Positions 1-5,115 of a stretch of DNA of 6,096 nt are shown in pieces; within the stretch, counting starts at the first letter, position 1; the number at the start of each line of letters is the position of its first letter. The stretch is from NCBI GenBank assembly GCA_051305935.1, contig JBPPMG010000107.1, positions 1 to 6,096 of the forward strand. Direction: 5' to 3'. Origin of the DNA: JACPDH01 sp051305935 (GTDB taxonomy: Bacteria; Acidobacteriota; Thermoanaerobaculia; Gp7-AA8). The notes under the pieces were generated by a model that was given only the letters and a program-made list of their open reading frames with translations, was not told the DNA's origin and did not search any database. A program made the translations under genes and the position numbers.

Positions 1-150
1 TGGGTTTGCGCTTTTCGGCAAAGGCCGGAGGCCTTCGCTACGTAGGCACGGCGTCTCGCCTTGCCCGCGACGCGCGGCAGGTTGGGTTTGTGCTTTTCGG
101 CGAAGGCCAGAGGCCTTCGCTACGTAGGCAAGGCGTCCCGCCTTGCCCGC
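1..150 (+). repeat. Tandem double-hairpin (BIME-like) array, two units
   Basis: Two direct copies of a 68-base segment lie at 1-68 and 83-150, with a period of 82 and five mismatches. Each copy contains two hairpins. Hairpin A (18-38 and 100-120) has 9-base arms of the type GCGAAGGCC / GGCCTTCGC around a 3-base loop. Hairpin B (45-65 and 127-147) has arms GGCAAGGCG / CGCCTTGCC. Between them lies CTACGTAG (38-45 and 120-127), so each hairpin carries GTAG at its foot when read outward. Copy 1 is more decayed: one stem mismatch in A, one in B and a TCT loop in B. In copy 2 the B hairpin is perfect and the A loop is AGA. The array lies just past the 3' end of the minus-strand ABC transporter gene, so it may also form structure in that transcript's tail. 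There is no T-run typical of an intrinsic terminator. Confidence 0.85.
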
Positions 151-181
151 TTCGCGAGAGACGCTCGATCTGCGCGATGCG

Positions 182-218
182 GCAAAGGCCGCAGGCCTTC
201 GCTACAGGCCTTCGCTAC
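182..218 (+). repeat. Solitary hairpin A with duplicated right arm
   Basis: Arms at 182-190 and 194-202 enclose a GCA loop and are followed by the foot CTAC (202-205). The segment AGGCCTTCGCTAC at 193-205 is immediately repeated at 206-218, giving a 13-base tandem duplication of the right arm plus foot. No hairpin B follows. This is a decayed or partial member of the family at 1-150, 29 bases before the stop codon of the ABC transporter gene. Confidence 0.75.
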
Positions 219-246
219 TAAGGCTTCGAAGCGTGATCTCGCGCGC

Positions 247-2148
247 TCAGCGATAGCCTGCAGCCTGCAGCTCGAAGAGCTCGGCGTACTTGCCGCCGGC
301 GGCGAGCAGTTCCTCGTGCGTTCCCGCCGCTTCGATCTCGCCGTCGGTCATGACCAGGATGCGATCGGCCATGCGGACGCTGGAGAAGCGGTGCGAGATG
401 AGGATCGTGGTCTTCCCTTCGCTGAGCTCCCGGAAGCGCTTGAACACTTCGAACTCGCTGCGCGCATCGAGCGCGGCGGTCGGTTCGTCGAGGATCAGCA
501 GTTGCGCGTCGCGCATGTAGGCCCGCGCGATGGCGACCTTCTGCCACTCGCCGCCCGAGAGGTCGACCCCCTGCTTGAATCGCTTTCCGATCATCTGGTC
601 GTAGCCGTTAGGCAGCTTGCGAACGACTTCGTCCGCGAGGCTTCGCTCGGCTGCCTCCTCGATCCGCTTCCGATCGCCTCGCGCCTCGATCCGCCCGATG
701 GCGATGTTCTCCGCCGCGGTCAGGTGATAGCGGACGAAGTCCTGAAAGATCACGCCGATGTTCGCGCGCAGCTCACCGAGGTCGTATTCACGCAGGTCGT
801 GGCCATCGAGCAGGATGCGTCCCTCGTCGGGGTCGTAGAGCCGCGCCAGCAGCTTCACCAGCGTCGTCTTCCCCGCGCCGTTCTCGCCTACGAGCGCGAG
901 CACCTCGCCCGCATGCAGGGTGAACGAGAGATGACGAACCGCCCAGCGCTCCTGCCCGGGATAGCGAAAGCCGGCGCCCTCGAACGTGAAGCCTTCGCGC
1001 ACGGGCGACGGAAACGGACGCGGATCGGGAGGCGATACGATCTCCGGCTCGATCTCGAAGAACGAGAAGAGGTCGTCGAGATAGAGCGCCTGTCCCGCGA
1101 CCTGCGAGAGGCCGGCCAGCAGGTTCTCGAGCAGGTTGCGCAGGCGGCGAAACGATCCCGACAGGAAGGTGAGATCGCCGATCGTGAAGTCTCCGACGAG
1201 AGTCCTCCAGGCGATGAATCCGTACGCACCGTAGTAGCCGGCAGTTCCGACCGCGGTGAGCAGCCCTCCCCACCCGGCACGACGCATCGCCAGCGCGCGG
1301 TTGGCCTGGTAGATCGCCGCGGAGAGCGTCTTGTATCGCTCGATCAGGAAGGTGTTCAGTCCGAAGATCTTCACTTCCTTCGCCGTGTCGACGCTCGCTC
1401 CGGTCTGCCTAACGTAGTCGAGCTCGCGCCGCTCGGGCGTCCGCGCGTAGTCGAGCGAGTAGCTCTGCGCATTGAAGTGCGCCTCGCCGATGAACGCCGG
1501 GACGAGGGCGATCGCGAGCAGCGCGATCAGCCAGGGCGCGTAGATGGCAAGCCCCGCGGCGAAGCTGATGATCGTCACTACGTCCTGCGCCTGCCCGAAG
1601 AGCTGCGTCATCATCGTCGACCGGCCCATCGTCTGGCGCCGCGCGCGCTCGAGCTGGTCCTGCAGCTCGCTGTCCTCGAAGTCCTCGAGGTCGAGCATCG
1701 CGGCGTGCTCCATCAGCCGCACGCTCGTCGCGTTCGTGAAGCGCTCCGACAGCAGCGAGTCGATCAGCGAGACGATTCGGCCGATGACATCGGACGAGAC
1801 GGCAAGACAGAACTCGAGGAGTAGCAGCCACCCGAGGTGATCGAGAAGCCCCGACTTCCACCACGCGCCGAAGCTCTGCGGCGCGCCGGCCGTCGACGCG
1901 AGCAGCATCACCTCGTCGATGATCAGCTTCCCGACGTAAAGCGTCGCGATCGGCAGCAGCGCCCGCACGAGGCGGAGCCCGAGACTACCCGACGTGAGCA
2001 GGGGGCTCGTCCGCCAGACGAGCTTGAAAAAGGGAGGAAGATTGCGCATCGCGCCGAAGCGCTCGCGCATCGAGCGGCGCGCGCCTGGAGCTTCCCGGGG
2101 CCCTCCCGCCGGACCGGCTCGGCCACCCATGCTGTAGCTTCGGGGCAT
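247..2148 (-). CDS. ABC exporter half-transporter, fused permease and ATPase
   Basis: This 633-residue protein has the type IV exporter plan: an N-terminal membrane domain and a C-terminal ATPase, working as a dimer in the inner membrane to export a peptide, lipid or drug-like substrate. Hydrophobic segments are visible at roughly residues 55-83, 103-128, 187-222 (two spans) and 293-318; EVKIFG (258-263) lies in the usual cytoplasmic extension. The ATPase is intact: Walker A GENGAGKTT (421-429, K427), Q-loop Q469, signature LSGGE (530-534), Walker B with D554 and catalytic E555, and H586 in ISHRFS. The Q-loop context FQDFVRYHLTAAENI recalls exporters of the NisT/SpaT type, but there is no N-terminal C39 peptidase and no precursor peptide nearby, so the substrate is unknown. 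The start is uncertain. Residues 1-33 are rich in Arg, Gly, Pro and Ala, and ATG codons also occur at residues 7, 27 and 34; only the first has even a weak AGAG ribosome site. It carries two GCCTAAC motifs (607-613, 1407-1413). Confidence 0.95.
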   Translation of the reverse strand: MPRSYSMGGRAGPAGGPREAPGARRSMRERFGAMRNLPPFFKLVWRTSPLLTSGSLGLRLVRALLPIATLYVGKLIIDEVMLLASTAGAPQSFGAWWKSGLLDHLGWLLLLEFCLAVSSDVIGRIVSLIDSLLSERFTNATSVRLMEHAAMLDLEDFEDSELQDQLERARRQTMGRSTMMTQLFGQAQDVVTIISFAAGLAIYAPWLIALLAIALVPAFIGEAHFNAQSYSLDYARTPERRELDYVRQTGASVDTAKEVKIFGLNTFLIERYKTLSAAIYQANRALAMRRAGWGGLLTAVGTAGYYGAYGFIAWRTLVGDFTIGDLTFLSGSFRRLRNLLENLLAGLSQVAGQALYLDDLFSFFEIEPEIVSPPDPRPFPSPVREGFTFEGAGFRYPGQERWAVRHLSFTLHAGEVLALVGENGAGKTTLVKLLARLYDPDEGRILLDGHDLREYDLGELRANIGVIFQDFVRYHLTAAENIAIGRIEARGDRKRIEEAAERSLADEVVRKLPNGYDQMIGKRFKQGVDLSGGEWQKVAIARAYMRDAQLLILDEPTAALDARSEFEVFKRFRELSEGKTTILISHRFSSVRMADRILVMTDGEIEAAGTHEELLAAGGKYAELFELQAAGYR

Positions 2149-2197
2149 CTCGTTACTCTGGCCCGCTCTCGGGATCGATCTCGCAGTCTCTCGCCCG

Positions 2198-2203
2198 ATT
2201 CTA
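2198..2203 (-). promoter_or_regulatory. Possible -10 element for the ABC transporter gene
   Basis: On the minus strand this reads TAGAAT, five of six matches to TATAAT, about 50 bases before the ATG at 2148. No good -35 lies 16-18 bases upstream. A TTGAAA (complement of 2232-2237) exists but is 28 bases away, too far to pair with it. This is a weak candidate only. Confidence 0.2.
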
Positions 2204-2243
2204 CGCTTTGGCTCGAGATCTCAGAGTGTGATTTCAAGTTGCG

Positions 2244-2426
2244 GCGAAGGCCGGAGGCCTTCGCTGTAGGCAAGGCGTCCCGCCTTGCCGTAGTCACGCT
2301 GACTCTGCGTTCTACGCGAAGCGGCGAAGGCCGGAGGCCTTCGCTCGTAGGCAAGGCGTCCCGCCTTGCCACAGTCACGCTAACCCTGCGTTCTACGCGA
2401 AGCGGCGAAGGCCGGAGGCCTTCGCT
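2244..2426 (+). repeat. Tandem double-hairpin (BIME-like) array, 2.3 units
   Basis: Three perfect copies of hairpin A (arms GCGAAGGCC / GGCCTTCGC, loop GGA) lie at 2244-2264, 2324-2344 and 2405-2425. The first two are followed by perfect copies of hairpin B (GGCAAGGCG / CGCCTTGCC, loop TCC) at 2269-2289 and 2350-2370. The third ends in the foot CTAC and has no B. The period is 80-81 bases, and the inter-unit spacers (2290-2323 and 2371-2404) are near-identical to each other, sharing GTCACGCT and CTGCGTTCTACGCGAAGC. They differ from the spacer of the array at 1-150. The A-B junctions are shortened to CGCTGTAG and CGCTCGTAG, while GTAG before B stays intact. The array lies between the toxin gene's 3' end and the ABC transporter's upstream region. 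Apart from it and the weak promoter candidate, I see nothing else in 2149-2471. Confidence 0.9.
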
Positions 2427-2471
2427 ACAAAGCCGCTGGCGCTTCCGCGAGGAGCGAAGGGCAAGGTGGGG

Positions 2472-2879
2472 TCAGCCTCGCTTCCGCGCGAGGGTGAACA
2501 GGTCGTTGGCGGCGGCGCGGCGATCGAAGGTTACGGTCGTCTCCGCGCCTCCCTGCTTCGCGAGCAACCCGATGACGTAGTCGGCAAAATCGGCGCGCTG
2601 CGCTTCGAACTGACGCAGGGCGGCCCAGGCAAGGTCGCGGCTCTCGACCTCGAGCTCGACGACCGAGAGGACACCGCGAATGACCTCGCTTATCTGCGCC
2701 CTCGCGTAGCCATAACCTCGATCGAGCACCCACGCGAGCTCGCAGAGCACGACGAGACTGATGTAACCCGGATCGTCGGCGGAGCAATCGCGCTCGATGA
2801 TCTTCGTTGCAACACGCGCGTCCGCGGCGTCGTCATGGACGATGTAGCGGACGAGCACGTTGGTGTCGACTCCAATCAC
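2472..2879 (-). CDS. vapC: PIN-domain ribonuclease toxin (VapC-like)
   Basis: This 135-residue protein fits the usual VapC length. VapC toxins are Mg2+-dependent RNases that cut tRNA, rRNA or mRNA when freed from their antitoxin. The PIN acidic residues are present in the expected places: D5 in VDTN at the N terminus, E47 in the VVLCELAWVL helix, D97 and D100 in RADFADYVI, and D119 in TFDRRA. The active site therefore looks complete. The start is GTG (2877-2879), and it overlaps the antitoxin's TGA as GTGA, so translation is probably coupled. It is the second gene of a minus-strand pair, downstream of an AbrB-fold antitoxin. Family membership is secure from motifs and gene order; the RNA target cannot be told. 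FitB-like is an equivalent label. Confidence 0.92.
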   Translation of the reverse strand: MIGVDTNVLVRYIVHDDAADARVATKIIERDCSADDPGYISLVVLCELAWVLDRGYGYARAQISEVIRGVLSVVELEVESRDLAWAALRQFEAQRADFADYVIGLLAKQGGAETTVTFDRRAAANDLFTLARKRG

Positions 2880-3127
2880 CTGCCCGCGCCTCGCCCGATC
2901 GCCGCGTCAATCTCCTCCAGCGAGAGCCGCTTCTTCGGCTTCGGGAGGATCGACTTGAGGCTGGTGACGGACTGCGCCACGGGTATGACCTCGAGCCTCG
3001 ACCCGTCGACCACGATGAACTCGAGCTTGCTCCCCGCCTTGATGCCGAGCTGCCGGCGCGCCTCTGCCGGCAGCGTCACCTGCCCTTTGGACGTCACGGT
3101 TGCGATCATGCTTACCGAAACGGGCAC
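2876..3127 (-). CDS. vapB: AbrB/MazE-fold antitoxin (VapB-like)
   Basis: This 83-residue protein has an N-terminal swapped-hairpin DNA-binding domain of the AbrB/SpoVT family. The hallmark is TSKGQVTLPAEARRQLGIK at residues 12-30, followed by G32 and KLEF (34-37). In related modules the N-terminal domain binds the operon's own promoter, while the C-terminal tail wraps the PIN toxin and blocks its active site. Here the tail SLEEIDAAIGRGAGR is the likely toxin-binding part, and one of its arginines may reach the acidic pocket (inference from FitA/VapB structures). The GTG start at 3125-3127 is favoured because AAAGG lies 7 bases before it. The ATG at residue 7 (3107-3109) lacks a good ribosome site but would keep the whole domain. 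The gene precedes and overlaps the toxin gene. Confidence 0.92.
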   Translation of the reverse strand: MPVSVSMIATVTSKGQVTLPAEARRQLGIKAGSKLEFIVVDGSRLEVIPVAQSVTSLKSILPKPKKRLSLEEIDAAIGRGAGR

Positions 3128-3136
3128 TGCCTTACC

Positions 3137-3151
3137 TTTGTTCCTTACAAA
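3137..3151. promoter_or_regulatory. Possible antitoxin operator (short inverted repeat)
   Basis: TTTGT and ACAAA arms surround a 5-base centre, 10 bases before the antitoxin's GTG start. On the coding strand it overlaps the ribosome-binding stretch, and GTAAGG occurs twice (complement of 3130-3135 and 3143-3148). Type II antitoxins usually repress their own promoter through such sites. The arms are short, so this is only a candidate. Confidence 0.3.
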
Positions 3152-3152
3152 C

Positions 3153-3277
3153 TGTCGCCCTGAGCACAGCGAAGGGCCTCGCAGGCTTCTACCGTCCAGA
3201 CCTTCAGTCCGTGCTCATCGCACGACGATAGAAGCCTGAGAGGTCCTTCACTCCGCTTCGCTCCGTTCAAGACGACA
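3153..3277. repeat. Long imperfect inverted repeat
   Basis: The left arm (3153-3195, beginning TGTCGCCCTGAGC) and the right arm (3225-3277, read as complement beginning TGTCGTCTTGAAC) pair over most of their length around a 29-base loop. The inner part is best conserved: CAGGCTTCTA is identical in both arms. The right arm is 10 bases longer because CGGAGTGAAG duplicates the neighbouring GGAGCGAAG. The sequence resembles dispersed intergenic repeats of the CTGAGC..AGCGAAGG..CCTC type that I recall from many GC-rich bacterial genomes. It has no coding potential that I can see. It lies upstream of the toxin-antitoxin pair in the divergent intergenic region. Confidence 0.8.
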
Positions 3278-3303
3278 CCCTGCTCTGGAACGAACTCCCT
3301 GAC

Positions 3304-3323
3304 TCGAACGCACTGGCGTTCGA
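3304..3323. repeat. Small perfect hairpin, 8-base arms, ACTG loop
   Basis: TCGAACGC (3304-3311) pairs with GCGTTCGA (3316-3323). It is followed by GAAGGGGGC rather than a T-run, so it is not a canonical terminator on the plus strand. It stands between the long inverted repeat and the solitary hairpin A. Its arms do not match hairpins A or B. Confidence 0.6.
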
Positions 3324-3334
3324 AGGGGGCACCT

Positions 3335-3357
3335 CGAAGGCCGGAGGCCTTCGCTAC
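3335..3357 (+). repeat. Solitary hairpin A with CTAC foot
   Basis: Arms CGAAGGCC (3335-3342) and GGCCTTCG (3346-3353) enclose a GGA loop and are followed by CTAC (3354-3357). It is the same hairpin as in the arrays at 1-150 and 2244-2426, in the same orientation, without hairpin B. It lies directly upstream of the proposed peptidase promoter and would cover the -35 region. Confidence 0.85.
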
Positions 3358-3371
3358 ACGGCGCCGCGCTC

Positions 3372-3380
3372 TGGTACATT
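3372..3380 (+). promoter_or_regulatory. Possible extended -10 promoter of the peptidase-glgA operon
   Basis: TGG followed by TACATT fits the extended -10 pattern (TGN plus a 4/6 hexamer match). Transcription would start near 3387, giving a leader of about 27 bases before the TTG at 3414. There is no clear -35; the position is taken by the solitary hairpin A. The element abuts the alternative GTG at 3381, which argues against that codon as the start. Confidence 0.35.
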
Positions 3381-3401
3381 GTGCTGGTCAGACGAATCCC
3401 C

Positions 3402-3407
3402 GGGAGG
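3402..3407 (+). promoter_or_regulatory. Shine-Dalgarno GGGAGG that fixes a TTG start
   Basis: GGGAGG is followed by six bases and then TTG at 3414. It is the best ribosome-binding match seen upstream of any gene in the window, and it selects TTG over the upstream in-frame GTG at 3381. Confidence 0.7.
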
Positions 3408-3413
3408 CCAGCC

Positions 3414-5114
3414 TTGTTCCGTCAACGATCCTTCATCACTGTAGTCCTGCTCACCGTGGCTTTCGGCACGTTCGCCGAGGGGCCGCTCGCGCCGGAAGTC
3501 GCCTCGGCCACTGGCGAGATCAACGAGCGCTCGCTGCGCTCCGCGGTGCGGTTCCTCGCCAGCGATCTGCTCGAGGGACGCGGGCCCGCGTCGCGCGGCG
3601 ACGAGCTCGCACGACTCTGGCTCGCCACCGAGATGGAGGCGCTCGGCCTCGATCCCGGCTCGCCCGACGGCTCGTGGCAGCAGATGTTCGACATCGTTTC
3701 GGTCACGAGCGCCGTGCCGAAGAGCTGGGCGTTCCGCGGCAAGGCAGGCGAAGTGTCGCTCGCATTCTGGGACGAATTCATCGCGACGAGCGGCACGCAG
3801 ACGCCGGTCACCGAGATCACCGACGCGGAGCTCGTCTTCGTCGGCTACGGCATCGAGGCGCCCGAGTTCAAGTGGGACGACTACAAGGGGACCGACCTGC
3901 GCGGCAAGGTCCTCGTGATGCTCAACAACGATCCCGACTGGGATCCGAAACTGTTCGCCGGCAAGACGCGCCTCTACTACGGCCGTTGGACCTACAAGTA
4001 CGAGAGCGCGGCACGCCAGGGCGCCGCGGGGGCGATCATCATCCACACCACGCCGTCGGCCGGCTATCCGTTCCAGGTCGTGCAGACGTCGAACACCGGC
4101 GCGTCGTTCTCCCTCCCCTCGAGCGGCAAGCCGGAATTGCCGGTCCAGGGGTGGGCAACAGAGGACTCTGTTAGGCGGCTACTGAAGTCGTCGGGGCACG
4201 ATCTCGACAAGCTCGTCGCCGCGGCGAAGAAGCGCGAGTTCAAGCCGGTGCCGCTCGGGCTGCGCACGTCGCTGCGCCTCGAAAACACGATCGAGCGGAC
4301 GAAGACCGGGAACGTCGCGGGCCTCCTGCGCGGGAGCGACCCCACGCTCTCGAAGGAAGTCGTGGTCTACACGGCGCACCACGACCATCTCGGCGTCGGC
4401 CACGACGACGGTCATGGCGACGCGATCTACAACGGCGCACGCGACAACGCCTCGGGGGTCGCGCAGGTGCTGACGATCGCACGTGCCTTCGCCGCCCTGC
4501 CGGTCGCACCGAAGCGCTCGATTCTCTTCCTCTTCGTTGCAGCCGAGGAGCAGGGGCTGCTCGGATCGGAGTACTTCGCGGAGCATCCGGCCTTTCCCGC
4601 GGGACGCATCGCTGCGAACATCAATTTCGACAACGCGAACATCTGGGGGCGGACGACCGACCTCATCCAGATCGGGCACGGCAAGTCGAGCCTCGACGCG
4701 GTGGCGCAGAAGTACGCCGCGCTGCAGGGGCGCGAGCTGACGCCCGATCCGACGCCGGAGAACGGCTCGTTCTATCGCTCCGACCAGTTCAACTTCGCGA
4801 AGATCGGCGTCCCCGCGCTCTATCTGAAAGGGGGCGTGCACTTCCGCGCACATCCCGGCGACTGGGGACGCGACACGGTGAAGTCGTACACGCAGGTGAC
4901 GTACCACCAGCCTAACGACGAATACGACCCGAGCTGGAACTTCGAGGGGATGATCGAGGATTCGATCGTCGCGTTCCTCTCGGGGCTCGAAGTCGCCTCG
5001 ACGCGGGAGTTGCCGGCATGGATGCCCGGAGACGAGTTCGACGCGGCGCGCGTTCGCGCGCTGAAGGAGATCCCGGCGGAGAATCCGGGCGACGCGGCGG
5101 GAGCGAGACACTGA
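3414..5114 (+). CDS. Secreted M28-family zinc metallopeptidase with PA domain
   Basis: This 566-residue exported hydrolase probably releases N-terminal amino acids from peptides outside the cytoplasm. Starting at TTG, residues 1-22 form a signal peptide (charged MFRQR, hydrophobic ITVVLLTVAFGTFA) with no lipobox Cys. Residues 35-110 match the helical lead-in of this family (FLASDLLEGRGPASRGDELA). Roughly 137-290 form a protease-associated insertion (VFVGYGIEAPEFKWDDYKG, DLRGKVLVM). The catalytic domain runs from about 300. All expected two-metal residues are visible: H322 in AHHDHLG, bridging D344 in RDNASG, general base E378 and ligand E379 in AAEEQG, D406 in NFDNAN, and H498 in YHQPNDEYDP. 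It should therefore be active. The next gene, glgA, starts one base after its stop. An in-frame GTG at 3381 would add 11 residues but overlaps the likely promoter. The exact substrate is unknown. Two GCCTAAC-type motifs lie inside (4170-4176, 4910-4916). Confidence 0.94.
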   Translation: MFRQRSFITVVLLTVAFGTFAEGPLAPEVASATGEINERSLRSAVRFLASDLLEGRGPASRGDELARLWLATEMEALGLDPGSPDGSWQQMFDIVSVTSAVPKSWAFRGKAGEVSLAFWDEFIATSGTQTPVTEITDAELVFVGYGIEAPEFKWDDYKGTDLRGKVLVMLNNDPDWDPKLFAGKTRLYYGRWTYKYESAARQGAAGAIIIHTTPSAGYPFQVVQTSNTGASFSLPSSGKPELPVQGWATEDSVRRLLKSSGHDLDKLVAAAKKREFKPVPLGLRTSLRLENTIERTKTGNVAGLLRGSDPTLSKEVVVYTAHHDHLGVGHDDGHGDAIYNGARDNASGVAQVLTIARAFAALPVAPKRSILFLFVAAEEQGLLGSEYFAEHPAFPAGRIAANINFDNANIWGRTTDLIQIGHGKSSLDAVAQKYAALQGRELTPDPTPENGSFYRSDQFNFAKIGVPALYLKGGVHFRAHPGDWGRDTVKSYTQVTYHQPNDEYDPSWNFEGMIEDSIVAFLSGLEVASTRELPAWMPGDEFDAARVRALKEIPAENPGDAAGARH

Positions 5115-5115
5115 G

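Noticed and set aside
1..150. Kissing interaction between the GGA and TCC loops of hairpins A and B
   Set aside because: The complementarity follows automatically from both hairpins having a TCC loop read from their GTAG feet. The decayed copies (AGA with TCC, GGA with TCT) do not co-vary to keep it.
1..218. Hairpins as intrinsic terminators of the ABC transporter gene
   Set aside because: No T-run follows the stems on either strand, and the same hairpins occur upstream of genes. A role in RNA 3' stability remains possible but is not shown.
6..221. Small plus-strand frame with repeated peptides such as AGGLRYVG and ASRLAR
   Set aside because: The peptide is a direct translation of the tandem hairpin repeats. 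The same words recur in the frame across 2244-2426, so they reflect DNA repeats and not a protein.
61..1824. Long open frame on the plus strand (587 codons) opposite the ABC transporter
   Set aside because: It is antisense to a gene with complete ABC motifs, has an Arg/Glu/Leu-rich composition typical of GC-rich shadow frames, and begins inside the hairpin repeats.
2244..2426. Possible CRISPR array, because of regularly spaced palindromic repeats
   Set aside because: The would-be spacers are near-identical to each other, there are only two or three units, the period is 80-81 bases, and no cas gene is present.
1837..2580. Plus-strand frame of 247 codons spanning the second repeat array
   Set aside because: It runs antisense to the ABC start, across the repeats and into the toxin gene's end; no recognisable domain or ribosome site.
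2466..3239. Plus-strand frame of 257 codons opposite the toxin-antitoxin pair
   Set aside because: It is antisense to two genes with clear PIN and AbrB motifs, and its end lies in the inverted repeat.
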